Notes under the pieces: model-generated
What the model was told of the DNA's origin: nothing
Databases searched by the model: none
The model's input: the letters and a program-made list of their open reading frames with translations, nothing else
Shown here: in pieces, positions 34,884-44,430 of the stretch
Layout: every line of letters begins with the position of its first letter
How positions within the stretch are numbered: the first letter of the stretch is position 1
Made by a program: the position numbers and the translations under genes
From: Thalassolituus maritimus
GTDB lineage: Bacteria; Pseudomonadota; Gammaproteobacteria; Pseudomonadales; Oceanobacteraceae
Length of the DNA: 64,000 nt
NCBI GenBank assembly: GCA_913019975.1
Contig: CAJWBH010000019.1
Coordinates: forward strand, 1 to 64,000
Reading direction: 5' to 3'

Positions 34884-36029
34884 TTATGAAGGATCTGGGT
34901 CGACTCTCAGATCACGAGGAATTGGCATGTCAGGCTTACGTTCAGGCTTCGGCCCTTTCCCCTTAGCGAACTGATCCATCTGATAGATATACGCCAGTAC
35001 CTGCGCCACGGCGACATACAGCCCCTCTGGTATTTCATCGCCGACTTTGGTGTGGGTGTACAGGGCACGAGCCAATGGCGGTGCCTGCATCTGAGGTACG
35101 TTATTTTCTTTGGCGATTTCACGGATTTTTAAAGCAACCCGATCTGAACCTTTCGCCAGCAACACAGGCGCAGCACTGGCGCCCGCGTCGTAGCGTAGCG
35201 CAACCGAGTAGTGAGTTGGGTTAGTAATTACAACGTCTGCCTCTGGCACATCGGCCATCATCCGGCGCTGCGCAACTTCACGCTGTAACTGACGAACTTT
35301 GCTCTTAACCTCGGGCTTACCCTCGGTTTCTTTATATTCGTCTTTAATTTCCTGCATCGACATACGCATCTTTTTCGTGAAGCTGTATATCTGCCAGGGC
35401 ACATCAACAATCGCGATCAGTGCCGTCGAGGCACACAGTGCCAGTACACTCCAGATGATAATCGTAATAGCGTGATCAATCGCTGATTCGGTACTCTCGT
35501 ATTGAATGCGCATCGCATCCTGAAAAAAGAACAGAAGCGTCAACCAGGCGACGGTACCGACGACCAGCACTTTCGCCCATGCCTTAAACAGTTCAACCAG
35601 AGAGTTGGCAGAGAACATCCGCTTCAGGCCACTGAGCGGATTTAAGCGGTCGAGTTTGGGCGTGATGGCTTTGCCCGAAAATAACCACCCTCCGACTAGA
35701 AGCGGGCCCGCGAACGCGGCGATCAATACCACTACCAGCCAAGGTGCGAGAGCAATCGCCGCTTCTAGTGCTGATGCATCGAGATACGACGTCATCATAC
35801 CGGTATCAAACGCGGTATCACGATCGAAAGAAAAAGAATGTTTGGCCATCGCAGCGATACGCTCTGACATGAATGGGCCAAACATCAGTAAGCCAGCAGC
35901 CCCCATGACCAGTACCATGGTGGTGCCGAGTTCTTTAGATCGGGGAACCTGACCTTCATCCCGCGCTTTTTGAAGGCGCCGGGGGGTGGGTTCTTCTGTT
36001 TTTTCCTGACTACTATCCTGCTCTGCCAT
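34884..36029 (-). CDS. flhB: flagellar export protein FlhB
   Basis: Export-gate protein controlling the switch from rod/hook to filament substrates. 381 residues: N-terminal basic tail (EKTEEPTPRRLQKARDEGQVPRSKE), four transmembrane helices, and a cytoplasmic domain with the autocleavage NPTH site in VVITNPTHYSVALRY. The C terminus is Pro/Lys-rich. End of the fliL-flhB operon. Confidence 0.96.
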   Translation of the reverse strand: MAEQDSSQEKTEEPTPRRLQKARDEGQVPRSKELGTTMVLVMGAAGLLMFGPFMSERIAAMAKHSFSFDRDTAFDTGMMTSYLDASALEAAIALAPWLVVVLIAAFAGPLLVGGWLFSGKAITPKLDRLNPLSGLKRMFSANSLVELFKAWAKVLVVGTVAWLTLLFFFQDAMRIQYESTESAIDHAITIIIWSVLALCASTALIAIVDVPWQIYSFTKKMRMSMQEIKDEYKETEGKPEVKSKVRQLQREVAQRRMMADVPEADVVITNPTHYSVALRYDAGASAAPVLLAKGSDRVALKIREIAKENNVPQMQAPPLARALYTHTKVGDEIPEGLYVAVAQVLAYIYQMDQFAKGKGPKPERKPDMPIPRDLRVDPDPS

Positions 36030-36037
36030 AACAACCT

Positions 36038-36814
36038 CTAGAGAGTGATCAGCTTCTTCAGGAACTCGAAGAGAACATCCATGTAGCCATGAAAGCTGGA
36101 TGCCATCTCATCAATGTCCAGCCACATAATTAACAGCCCGACAATCATGGTTACAGGAAAACCGAGTGCAAAAATATTCAGCTGTGGGGCCGCCCGCGTC
36201 ATGACACCAAACGCGAGGTTCACAATCAGCAAAGCAGTCATGGCAGGTAGAGAAATCACCACTGCGGCAGCAATCATCCAGCCACTCCAATTGACCAGTA
36301 GTCCGAACTGCTCAGCAGAAAAACTGGCCATACCAATCGGGATTGAGCGAAAACTGTCGACCAGTATTTCAATAAGCACCAGGTGCCCGTTCAATGACAG
36401 AAATACCAGACTGACCATAAACAGAAACCACTGCGAGATAACGACCACCGATGCGCCCTGACTGGGGTCTACCGTGGTGGCGATACCCAGGCCGGTCTGC
36501 ATCGCGATCAATTGCCCTGCAATCACAAACACCTGCATCAGCAGCTCGGTTACAAATCCGAGCAAAACGCCAATAAGCAGTTGCTGCAAAATAATAATGA
36601 CAGACGCAAGGGAGATAGCTTCGACCTTAGGAATCGGCGGTAACAGAGGCACGACAACCAAAGTGACAGCAACGGCAAGAAGCAGACGTACCCGCATTGA
36701 TACCATGCGGGTACCGATCAGGGGCATCACCATCAAGAGACCGGATATCCGCGCAAAGGGATACACGTATCGGGTAATCCAATGGCTGATATCGAGTGCC
36801 TCAAACTCTATCAC
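36038..36814 (-). CDS. fliR: flagellar export protein FliR
   Basis: Export-gate membrane subunit, 258 residues with about six hydrophobic helices and family segments YVYPFARISGLLMVMPLIGTR at the start and LAFGVMTRAAPQLNIFALGFP near the end. 3 bases after fliQ, 8 before flhB. Confidence 0.95.
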   Translation of the reverse strand: MIEFEALDISHWITRYVYPFARISGLLMVMPLIGTRMVSMRVRLLLAVAVTLVVVPLLPPIPKVEAISLASVIIILQQLLIGVLLGFVTELLMQVFVIAGQLIAMQTGLGIATTVDPSQGASVVVISQWFLFMVSLVFLSLNGHLVLIEILVDSFRSIPIGMASFSAEQFGLLVNWSGWMIAAAVVISLPAMTALLIVNLAFGVMTRAAPQLNIFALGFPVTMIVGLLIMWLDIDEMASSFHGYMDVLFEFLKKLITL

Positions 36815-36817
36815 GGG

Positions 36818-37087
36818 TCAGCCGATCAGGAAGGGAATATTGAGATAAATTTCACGCGTAAAGTCGAGCACCGCGCTGACAGCCCAGGGGCCAAACATAA
36901 TCATCGCCAGCAAGGTAACCACTAAACGCGGCAGGAAACTCAAAGTCTGCTCGTTAATCTGGGTGGCAGCCTGAAAAGTACTTACCATCAGACCAATGAT
37001 CAGACTGGGAACAATAATGACAACAACAATGGCCAGCACGATGTAGAGTGCATTGGTAAAAATATCGCCGATAATCGCTTCAGACAT
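36818..37087 (-). CDS. fliQ: flagellar export protein FliQ
   Basis: 89-residue two-helix gate subunit, beginning MSEAIIGDIFTNALYIVLAIV; contains LIVGLMVS-like GLMVSTFQAATQINEQTLSFLPR, a FliQ hallmark. Between fliP and fliR. Confidence 0.95.
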   Translation of the reverse strand: MSEAIIGDIFTNALYIVLAIVVVIIVPSLIIGLMVSTFQAATQINEQTLSFLPRLVVTLLAMIMFGPWAVSAVLDFTREIYLNIPFLIG

Positions 37088-37128
37088 TCTCGCCTCCTGT
37101 CGCTGGTGACGTTTTCATAAGACCCTGC

Positions 37129-37896
37129 CTATATCGTTCCGAAACTATTCGCCAAAGTACCCATGATCAATGCCCAGCCATCAATCAACACGAATAACAT
37201 AATTTTAAATGGCAACGAAATAATGATGGGCGACAGCATCATCATACCCATGGCCATCAGAATACTGGCGACGACAAGGTCGATGATCAGAAACGGAATA
37301 AATATCAGAAAGCCAATCTGAAACGCCGTTTTCAGCTCACTGGTAATAAACGCCGGAATCAGGATATGAATTGGTGTTTCTGCCGGACCTGCAATATCAG
37401 TACGACCACTGATACGTACGAACAAATCAAGATCTGTCTCACGTGTTTGCGCCAGCATAAACTCATGCATCGGGACTGCGGCTCGCTCTAACGCTTCAAG
37501 CGGTGCAATTTCCTCGGCAAGATATGGCTGAATCGCGTCCGCATTTACGATGCGGAACACCGGCATCATGATAAACAGCGTCAGAAATAACGAGAGGCCA
37601 AGAAGTACCTGATTCGACGGTGTCTGCTGCAGGCCAATGGCCTGTCGGAGAATCGCTAATACAACAATAATTCGGGTAAATGACGTCATCATAATGAGCA
37701 GCGACGGTAATACCGTCAGTAGCGTCATTAATACAAGGATCTGGATAGTAACTGAGTACTGACCACCGTTGTCATTAGCGGTATAAACAACGGCAGGAAT
37801 ACCGCCAGGGCCAGTTACCGGGGCCGCAGGGTCCGCGCCGAAGGCGAACGCCGGCATCATAAGAAACAGAGGCAGCCAACGCATCAGAGTCTTCAT
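37129..37896 (-). CDS. fliP: flagellar export protein FliP
   Basis: Core export-gate subunit of 255 residues. A cleavable signal peptide ([21 protein letters not shown]) is followed by family motifs [45 protein letters not shown], and [25 protein letters not shown]. It overlaps fliO by 4 bases; 41 bases precede fliQ. Confidence 0.96.
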   Translation of the reverse strand: MKTLMRWLPLFLMMPAFAFGADPAAPVTGPGGIPAVVYTANDNGGQYSVTIQILVLMTLLTVLPSLLIMMTSFTRIIVVLAILRQAIGLQQTPSNQVLLGLSLFLTLFIMMPVFRIVNADAIQPYLAEEIAPLEALERAAVPMHEFMLAQTRETDLDLFVRISGRTDIAGPAETPIHILIPAFITSELKTAFQIGFLIFIPFLIIDLVVASILMAMGMMMLSPIIISLPFKIMLFVLIDGWALIMGTLANSFGTI

Positions 37897-38300
37897 TTGC
37901 GTACAGCCTTCTTCAGAATATCGGCAAAATCAGCGGGCTTATTTTCTGCAACATCAATCGGTTGGTCCAGCGTTGCCAGCGTGTTAATGCCGTGCGGTGT
38001 AATACCAATCACAAGCTGTTGTTCACCGGCCTGAATAATGGCCACTTTTTCGCGCTGCCCTAAGGGTAGTACCGCAAGTGTTTTCAGGTGTTGAGCACCG
38101 CCTGTCCACTGACCAACGCGGGTTTTATTCACCAGCCAGGCCAGACCCACAATAAGGCCAAGTATGAGGATCAGGAAAAGCACGACCTTTCCAGCACTGG
38201 CCATCGGTGTCGCTTGCAGCATAGGCGTCACCTGTTCTTCAGCGAACGCCATGCCGGGCAGCAAGAGTAAAAATTTAGCGCAGGCGGTGTATACGTTCAC
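37893..38300 (-). CDS. fliO: flagellar assembly protein FliO
   Basis: A small bitopic membrane protein that helps FliP assemble. 135 residues with a hydrophobic N terminus, a transmembrane helix ([19 protein letters not shown]) and the conserved [28 protein letters not shown] segment. Start is GTG 38300, inside the end of fliN (26-base overlap). Confidence 0.9.
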   Translation of the reverse strand: MNVYTACAKFLLLLPGMAFAEEQVTPMLQATPMASAGKVVLFLILILGLIVGLAWLVNKTRVGQWTGGAQHLKTLAVLPLGQREKVAIIQAGEQQLVIGITPHGINTLATLDQPIDVAENKPADFADILKKAVRK

Positions 38301-38811
38301 TCTGACTCACCACATCCGTCAGGCGGATACCAAATTTATCGTTAACCATGACAACTTCACCGTGCGCAATCAGGGTTCCGTTCACCAGTACATCCAATGG
38401 CTCACCAGCAAGGCGATCAAGCTCTACAACAGAGCCCTGATTTAACTGCAGCAGATTCCGGATAGGTATTTTGGTCGCACCTACTTCCATTGAAATACGA
38501 ACCGGGATGTCGAGGATGACCTCCAGCTCCGGATTATCACCATTGCCACCAGGGCGACCTTCATCCTGCAGTTCATCAAGCTCAATCTGCTTTACAGGGT
38601 CAGGCTCTGGTTCAGGTTCTTCTTCATCTGTTTCTCCCGCTTCTTCCATGGCAGCGGCCCACTCATCGGCCAGCGCCTGATCATCTTCTTCACCTTCCGC
38701 TGCACTTTCCTCGCCGCTGGCCTCTTCAATACCACCCGCTACTTCATCAGCAAGTTTCTGAGGATCTAATTCTTCTTCGGGTGACTGATCCTGATCTTTT
38801 TCGTCACTCAT
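38275..38811 (-). CDS. fliN: flagellar motor switch protein FliN
   Basis: C-ring protein for switching and export. 178 residues: a very acidic N-terminal half (about 90 residues rich in Glu/Asp) and a C-terminal SpoA domain (LDIPVRISMEVGATKIPIRNLLQLNQGSVVELDRLAGEPLDVLVNG). Longer and more acidic than E. coli FliN, as in many Pseudomonas-like species. 12 bases after fliM. Confidence 0.95.
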   Translation of the reverse strand: MSDEKDQDQSPEEELDPQKLADEVAGGIEEASGEESAAEGEEDDQALADEWAAAMEEAGETDEEEPEPEPDPVKQIELDELQDEGRPGGNGDNPELEVILDIPVRISMEVGATKIPIRNLLQLNQGSVVELDRLAGEPLDVLVNGTLIAHGEVVMVNDKFGIRLTDVVSQSERIHRLR

Positions 38812-38823
38812 AACCTGCTCCTG

Positions 38824-39792
38824 TCAGCGTTTTCTGTGAGAAATCTGTTCTTTAATTTTGACAGCCAGATTCTCATTGGATATGCCCATTTTCCCGGTGA
38901 AGATAGGAACGCCATTCGCTTCCAATACAAAGTCTTCGGGGATTTCAATCGGTATGACATCGCCGGTTTTTAATGCGGCAACTTCTCGTAATGTAATATC
39001 GCGCTGCGCCAGCGTTCCGTGTATATCGACGGGAGCCTCAAGGATGTCCTCACGGAGCGACTGTTGCCAACGCTCATCAACGTCGTCCACGTCACTCTGG
39101 AATCCAGCGTCAAGAACCTCACGCATCGGTTCAATCATCGAATAAGGGATAGTCAGGTGGAGGTCACCACCACCGCCATCAAGCTCAATATGGAAGGTAC
39201 TGACAACTACGACTTCGCTTGGACTGACGATATTCGCCATGGCTGGATTTACTTCCGACCCCACGTATTCAAACTCAACAGGAATCACCGGCGACCAGGC
39301 TTCCATCATGTCGTTGAATACCTGCGTCAGAATCAACTGAACAACCCGAACCTCTGTCGGCGTAAATTCACGCCCTTCAATCTTTGCGTGACGCCCATCT
39401 CCGCCAAAAAAGTTATCCACCAGTTTAAAAACGAGTTTGGCGTCCAAAATAAATAATGCGGTGCCGCGCAATGGGCGCATTTTCACAAGATTCAGACTGG
39501 TTGGTACATACAAGGTGTGTATGTACTCACCAAATTTCATAATCTGTACACCGCCAGAAGCGACATCAGCGCTGCGACGCAGAAAATTAAACATGCTGAT
39601 GCGGGTGTAACGTGCAAATCGCTCATTGATCATTTCCAGCGTTGGCATACGTCCGCGGACGATACGGTCGTTGCTGGTAAGATCGTAGGATTTGATTCCG
39701 GCCGCATCGACCTCTTCTTCGGGGCCAATGTCGCCGTCGTCTACACCATGCAATAAGGCATCAATTTCATCTTGCGACAGTAAATCCTGCAC
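38824..39792 (-). CDS. fliM: flagellar motor switch protein FliM
   Basis: C-ring protein binding phosphorylated CheY. 322 residues: N-terminal CheY-binding peptide MQDLLSQDEIDALLHGV, middle domain (YDLTSNDRIVRGRMPTLEMINERFARY), and C-terminal SpoA domain (LREVAALKTGDVIPIEIPE). Complete. Confidence 0.96.
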   Translation of the reverse strand: MQDLLSQDEIDALLHGVDDGDIGPEEEVDAAGIKSYDLTSNDRIVRGRMPTLEMINERFARYTRISMFNFLRRSADVASGGVQIMKFGEYIHTLYVPTSLNLVKMRPLRGTALFILDAKLVFKLVDNFFGGDGRHAKIEGREFTPTEVRVVQLILTQVFNDMMEAWSPVIPVEFEYVGSEVNPAMANIVSPSEVVVVSTFHIELDGGGGDLHLTIPYSMIEPMREVLDAGFQSDVDDVDERWQQSLREDILEAPVDIHGTLAQRDITLREVAALKTGDVIPIEIPEDFVLEANGVPIFTGKMGISNENLAVKIKEQISHRKR

Positions 39793-39801
39793 ACTTAATT
39801 C

Positions 39802-40332
39802 CTACTGCATTACAAAGTTGGTAAACAGCACAGCTTCGACACCGTCAGAGCCTGCTTCCCGTTCCATCATTTCCGTGATCGCGCTTTTCAACGCATTTTG
39901 CAGAGCAACCCGTCCTTCGGCTGTTCGTAATTTCGCAAACTCCTGGCGGCTGACAATATTGATCACCTCGTTTCTCACCATGGGCTCGTGCAACTCAAGA
40001 GCATCTACGATGGACTGCTGACGCGTCATAATTTCGATGCTTGCCTGTACGTATCTCTGACGCGTACCGACCTGAAAGCTGATGACGAATTCTGGTTTCA
40101 ACTTGACGTACACCGCAACAAGTTCAGGCTCTTCAACGACCTCTTCGACCACTTCTTCGTCAGTGACCTCTTCCTCTTCGCCACCGAGTAAGAAGAAGGC
40201 TGCTGCACCGCCCCCCGCCAGTAAAACGATCAGGACGATGGCGATGATGATAATGAGCTTTTTCTTACCACCACCCGACTGCTCTTCTTCGCCTTCCTGA
40301 CCTTCCAGCTTAAGGTCCTGTTCTTTTGCCAT
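39802..40332 (-). CDS. fliL: flagellar basal-body protein FliL
   Basis: Inner-membrane protein around the stator ring. 176 residues: cytoplasmic Gly/Glu/Lys-rich head, one helix (LIIIIAIVLIVLLAGGGAAAFFLL), an acidic linker (EEEEVTDEEVVEEVVEEPE) and a periplasmic FliL domain (YVKLKPEFVISF, RQRYVQASIEIMTR). First gene of fliL-M-N-O-P-Q-R-flhB, after a consensus RpoN promoter. Confidence 0.94.
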   Translation of the reverse strand: MAKEQDLKLEGQEGEEEQSGGGKKKLIIIIAIVLIVLLAGGGAAAFFLLGGEEEEVTDEEVVEEVVEEPELVAVYVKLKPEFVISFQVGTRQRYVQASIEIMTRQQSIVDALELHEPMVRNEVINIVSRQEFAKLRTAEGRVALQNALKSAITEMMEREAGSDGVEAVLFTNFVMQ

Positions 40333-40361
40333 TCGGAAATCTCCTGTATGAAGTCAAATCT

Positions 40362-40376
40362 GCAAAGCTTGTGCCA
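40362..40376 (-). promoter_or_regulatory. RpoN (sigma54) promoter for fliL operon
   Basis: Minus-strand TGGCACAAGCTTTGC is a perfect -24/-12 match (TGGCAC-N5-TTGC). The predicted start is about 20 bases before fliL. Confidence 0.9.
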
Positions 40377-40536
40377 CGTTTTTTCGCCAAAAAAATGACA
40401 TCAAACCCCACGATAAGTCTGACTTCAGTGTAGAAGTAAATTGCTGTGGCGGCCGATGGAATTGGCCAATCAAACAGAGGACGCGAAGAGGCCGATGGGC
40501 CGGAGTCTCAGTTAGCTATAGAGAGAATGGGAATGT

Positions 40537-40564
40537 CAGGCCTGACGCAAACACTGCAGGCCTG
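40537..40564. repeat. CAGGCCTG palindrome repeated downstream of fliK
   Basis: The 8-base palindrome CAGGCCTG occurs at 40537-40544 and 40557-40564, so the two copies can pair with each other as an 8-bp hairpin, 11 bases after the fliK stop codon. A further 9-base repeat GGCCGATGG occurs at 40451-40459 and 40490-40498. Otherwise 40377-40574 shows nothing. Confidence 0.45.
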
Positions 40565-40574
40565 ACCAATCTGG

Positions 40575-41951
40575 TTAAGCGAATGTATCCAGTAAAGAAT
40601 CAGGGGCCGGTGTATGCGCCTGATTTATACCGACTACCTCCTCCCCTTCAGCGCCAGATCCGCCAGCAAAACCCGCATTTGAGCCGTCAGAGTTATCAGA
40701 AGCACCGTCCCTACCTTGACCACCACTGTCGGCAGAAACACTGAATTCACTCAACTCAATACCCTCAGCAGCAAGTGCATCCCGCAGCCGCTGGGCACTG
40801 TTGTCGAGTACATCTTTCACCTGGTGACTCTGTGCAGACACCTGAACACTGGCTTGATCATTCTGTACCTGCATACGAATTTCGAGACTGCCCAACTCAG
40901 GAGGGTCAAGCTGAATACGCGCCTGCTGAACATCGTTCGCGACCATAGTCACCAAACGAGCACCTAACGCTGGCGTCCACTCCCTACGGTCCTGCCCAAA
41001 TTCCAGTCGCTCCCGGAACTGACGCTGGAGCTTCTGCTCAAAGCCTTCTTCAAAAGTGTAATCCTCTGAAGCGACTTCTTCGCCAGTGCTTTCAGCGTTA
41101 ACCAGGTCTGCATTAGCGGCCGCGGCTGTCGTTGCTGCGGCTGGCTGCCCCTGAGTCGATACTGGCGCTGCAGTGGTTTGTACTGTTGGTGAGCTTCCCT
41201 GATTATTCAGCAGGCTCTCTCTGAAACCGGACGTTTCCGGGCGTGTGTCATCAGCGGTCACGGGTTTAAACACATCACTGACCAGTTCACCCTCAGCGTC
41301 TTCTGAAACTGATTCAGTGGGATTAGCAGCCGCGGCTGTTAGTTGGGATTTGCCTGTGGCTCTCTGATCACTCTGCTGGCGCATCTCGCCAGAGTTCTGG
41401 CTACGTATCGCATTCGCCATCGGCGAGACAGTCGCGGCCGCAAGCGGTGAAGCAGTATCTGTCACACGATCCGAAGGCGTGGCTAGTGTAACATTAGCCG
41501 ATGCATCAAGATCAGCACCGTCAAAGTCTTCAGCTATATGACCGCCTGACGCCACTTCTGTATCGGCGTAACGCACTGAAATGTCTTTTCCTTTCTGAAT
41601 CTGAGCCATCAGGGTGTCGCCCATCAGCTCCTGGCCTGATGTATCAACAGGCTCACCAGTAGAGAGAAGCGAGAGGCTTTCCCCCGACAATGCGGTGTCC
41701 TTGTCGCCTGATAAACCGAGCGGCAAGTCCAGCGGCAGATTTTGCCCCTCTGAGATTGCCGCCAGGGCCGAAGGTATGCCGCCAGTTTTTTCTGTATCCA
41801 GCGGTTGAAGCTGCATCTGATCAAGCAGACTTGAGAAGTCACTTAAGCCAGAGGCCCCGTCACCACTGAGTTTCAGGTCTTTAAAGTCGATATTTCCGCC
41901 AAGCGACATCAGAAGTGATGCCATCGGACTGTTTGGAAGAGAAGGGTTCAT
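40575..41951 (-). CDS. fliK: flagellar hook-length control protein FliK
   Basis: Molecular ruler that is secreted and ends hook growth. 458 residues; a long low-complexity Ser/Ala/Gly/Gln-rich N-terminal part and the C-terminal Flg_hook domain (ARIQLDPPELGSLEIRMQVQNDQASVQVSAQSHQVKDVLDN) at about residues 340-425. Preceded by its own RpoN promoter; first flagellar gene after the HptB-HsbR-HsbA and F7 blocks. Confidence 0.93.
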   Translation of the reverse strand: MNPSLPNSPMASLLMSLGGNIDFKDLKLSGDGASGLSDFSSLLDQMQLQPLDTEKTGGIPSALAAISEGQNLPLDLPLGLSGDKDTALSGESLSLLSTGEPVDTSGQELMGDTLMAQIQKGKDISVRYADTEVASGGHIAEDFDGADLDASANVTLATPSDRVTDTASPLAAATVSPMANAIRSQNSGEMRQQSDQRATGKSQLTAAAANPTESVSEDAEGELVSDVFKPVTADDTRPETSGFRESLLNNQGSSPTVQTTAAPVSTQGQPAAATTAAAANADLVNAESTGEEVASEDYTFEEGFEQKLQRQFRERLEFGQDRREWTPALGARLVTMVANDVQQARIQLDPPELGSLEIRMQVQNDQASVQVSAQSHQVKDVLDNSAQRLRDALAAEGIELSEFSVSADSGGQGRDGASDNSDGSNAGFAGGSGAEGEEVVGINQAHTPAPDSLLDTFA

Positions 41952-41986
41952 CCCGGTCTCCTGTTATCTGGGTTACCAGGGATATC

Positions 41987-42001
41987 GCAAAAGGTGGGCC
42001 A
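41987..42001 (-). promoter_or_regulatory. RpoN (sigma54) promoter for fliK
   Basis: Minus-strand TGGCCCACCTTTTGC has GG and GC 10 bases apart and one mismatch in TGGCAC. The predicted start is about 25 bases before fliK. Confidence 0.8.
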
Positions 42002-42029
42002 GTTTTATGATCGACGTGACTTCGGGAAG

Positions 42030-42356
42030 TTAAACAAGAGTGTTCAATTGTTGACGCACCTGCTGGTAAGACTGCTCCAGCGCATCTATCGCACCAGGGA
42101 GTTGGTCCAGAGCACCATCGATCGCCATTTTTTCTACAGTATATGCCTGCTCTGCTAAATCAACCGCGCAGACATTGCTGCTCGCGCCCTTGAGACTATG
42201 CACCGTCATCCGGACGCTTTCACAATCCCCCTCACTAAGTGCCATGCGCATCTCCGGGAAACGTCTGTCGCTATCGCGGATATACAATTCAATAAGAGGT
42301 TGAAACTCCTCTTCCATGATGTCCTTAAGCATGTTCAGCGACTCAATATCAATCAT
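42030..42356 (-). CDS. hptB: histidine phosphotransfer protein, HptB-like
   Basis: 108-residue stand-alone Hpt domain with phospho-accepting His53 in MTVHSLKGASSNVCA. In Pseudomonas aeruginosa HptB takes phosphate from several hybrid kinases and passes it to HsbR. Here it overlaps the hsbR-like gene by 4 bases, which supports this assignment. No hybrid kinase is in the window. Confidence 0.8.
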   Translation of the reverse strand: MIDIESLNMLKDIMEEEFQPLIELYIRDSDRRFPEMRMALSEGDCESVRMTVHSLKGASSNVCAVDLAEQAYTVEKMAIDGALDQLPGAIDALEQSYQQVRQQLNTLV

Positions 42357-44059
42357 GTCGCCTGTTCCAGTGGCCAGTGAATGACTACAGATACTTCGTT
42401 ACCTTTGCCGCGATATTCAATCGAATCACAGATGCTTTCAATAAGGGGAATGCCTCTGCCCGAGTAATTGTTGCCGCTGCCTTCCTCTCTATCATGGCGC
42501 TTGTAATCAAAACCATCACCGCTGTCTTCGAGGGTCAGCGTCAGAGTGCCACTCTCACCGACTCCGGTATGGTGCATATTAATGCGGACAAAACCTTCCT
42601 CAAGCTCAGCGACACGCTTCTCTCTCTGACGGTAATATTCTATGAATCCATCCGGAGACTGCTTCATTGAAGATTGTAGACCTAACACACCATGTTCAAA
42701 GGCGTTTGAAAATAACTCTGCAACAACAGTGTACAACTGCCCGCCAATCGCCCGTAACCCCGGAACCTCCATCATTATATGATTCATCAGCGGCACTGGG
42801 TTGAACGACTTCAAGGTCGAAGCTTCAAGGCGATATTCCATACTCCAGTCGCGTGGCCCCTGGGATATACCGGCTTTTGTGACCCCGCTTTCATTATCTT
42901 CGCGAAGCGCATCATCCATGACCACTTCGATCAGTGTCGTGTCGTCATCCTGCTCTGAACCGTCGACAAACTCATCTACTGCGCGCTGAATATCATCATA
43001 GACATCGCTGGCATGAGCCGAATCGCGTACAACATTTATCAGCCTTTCCTGCCCAAACATTTCGCCATCGGAATTACGCGCTTCGATAATGCCGTCCGAC
43101 CAGAGAAATAAACGATCACCGTTCGCCATTGGAAATTCAGTCATCTGATCATTGAACTTGTCGGCAGACATCACACCGAGAGGTAGATGGCGAGAAGACA
43201 ATGTCTCGATCCTCTCTCCATCGTTACGTAGCAGATAGCAGTCAGGTACGCCCCCCATCCAGACACTGGCTGCCTGCCTATCGGGAGCCAGGTCAACGGC
43301 AGCAGCGCAGCAGAAGAAGCCTACGGGCAGAATACTTTTCAATTTCTGGTTAATTTCACGAAGTACTTCACGCAGACCAAAGCCTTTTGCGGTCATACCG
43401 TAAAAGATATCCGCCATAGGCATAGCACCAATCGCAGCCGGAAGGCCGTGCCCGGTAAAGTCCCCGAGCAGTACATGCATACCACCACCCGGCTTACGCG
43501 CGGCCAACAGAACATCGCCATTGAAAACAGCCAGCGGAGAAAGTTCGTACCTAATATTGGGGGACGTCAGGCAGCCTGCATGAGCGACGTTATCGTATAC
43601 CGCCTTTGCCACTCGCTGCTCCTGCAACATGTGGCGGTTGACCCGGGCGATTTCATCACGCTGATTCAACAGCGTTCGATGCATCTCCGACATGCGATGA
43701 TAGGAATCTATTTTTGCCTGAAGGACAACATGATTATACGGCTTGGTCAGAAAGTCGTCGCCACCTGATTCGAGACAGTCGGCAAGACTCTGGGCATCCG
43801 ACAGCGACGTCAGGAAAATCACCGGAACGAAATCTTCTTCGGCTATGGATTTGATCTGGCGGGTGGCCTCTTTTCCGTTGAGGCCGGGCATCATTACGTC
43901 CATCAAAACAATATCAGGGCGATGCTCCGTGAAGATATCTACCGCTTCAAATCCATTTGTTGCTTCTATTACTTCGTTTCCCTGGTTGCGGACTACTCGC
44001 GATAACACCTTGCGGTCAACGCTGTTATCGTCCGCGATCAGGACCTTATAAGCGGTCAT
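42353..44059 (-). CDS. hsbR: response regulator with PP2C phosphatase and HATPase domains, HsbR-like
   Basis: 568 residues: receiver (Asp54 in VLMDVMMPGLNG), SpoIIE/PP2C phosphatase at about 165-375 (GGGMHVLLGDFTGHGLPAA; DRLFLWSDGIIEARN; DDDTTLIEV) and a C-terminal RsbW-like HATPase (LYTVVAELFSNAFEHGVLG; LTLEDSGDGFD; GRGIPLIESICDSI). This is the architecture of HsbR, which both phosphorylates and dephosphorylates the STAS protein HsbA. Its neighbours are a STAS gene and an Hpt gene, the same trio. Cytosolic. Confidence 0.85.
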   Translation of the reverse strand: MTAYKVLIADDNSVDRKVLSRVVRNQGNEVIEATNGFEAVDIFTEHRPDIVLMDVMMPGLNGKEATRQIKSIAEEDFVPVIFLTSLSDAQSLADCLESGGDDFLTKPYNHVVLQAKIDSYHRMSEMHRTLLNQRDEIARVNRHMLQEQRVAKAVYDNVAHAGCLTSPNIRYELSPLAVFNGDVLLAARKPGGGMHVLLGDFTGHGLPAAIGAMPMADIFYGMTAKGFGLREVLREINQKLKSILPVGFFCCAAAVDLAPDRQAASVWMGGVPDCYLLRNDGERIETLSSRHLPLGVMSADKFNDQMTEFPMANGDRLFLWSDGIIEARNSDGEMFGQERLINVVRDSAHASDVYDDIQRAVDEFVDGSEQDDDTTLIEVVMDDALREDNESGVTKAGISQGPRDWSMEYRLEASTLKSFNPVPLMNHIMMEVPGLRAIGGQLYTVVAELFSNAFEHGVLGLQSSMKQSPDGFIEYYRQREKRVAELEEGFVRINMHHTGVGESGTLTLTLEDSGDGFDYKRHDREEGSGNNYSGRGIPLIESICDSIEYRGKGNEVSVVIHWPLEQAT

Positions 44060-44068
44060 GATTACCTG

Positions 44069-44371
44069 TTACTGAATAGTGAAAAGTTGCTCGAAGTTAG
44101 AAATCGCTAATATCTTACGAACATCGTCGTTGCAGTTCGTAATTGAAATTTCAGAGTGATCGCCTCCCGCATGATCGCGCAGCAGAAGCAGCATACCCAA
44201 AGCTGAGCTGTCGAGGTAAGTAGCACCGCCCAGGTCGACAATATATTTCCGCACCTGCGAAGCACTTTCATACGCATCACGGAATTCCTGATGAGCACTG
44301 AAATCAAACCGTCCGTCTACCTGAATAACCAGTTCCTGGCCGTTACCTGCCAATGATGCACGTACTGACAT
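44069..44371 (-). CDS. hsbA: STAS-domain anti-sigma-factor antagonist, HsbA-like
   Basis: 100-residue STAS domain; the phosphorylatable serine is in GGATYLDSSALGMLLLLRD (Ser55/Ser56; Ser56 is the site reported in P. aeruginosa HsbA). In that species HsbA switches between the anti-sigma factor FlgM and a diguanylate cyclase, coupling motility to biofilm. Partners here are inferred. 9 bases before hsbR. Confidence 0.8.
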   Translation of the reverse strand: MSVRASLAGNGQELVIQVDGRFDFSAHQEFRDAYESASQVRKYIVDLGGATYLDSSALGMLLLLRDHAGGDHSEISITNCNDDVRKILAISNFEQLFTIQ

Positions 44372-44430
44372 GCGACTATCTCCTGAAAAAAATCCCGTAC
44401 ATTAGGTTTAGCACAAGCCACAGAAAGTGG

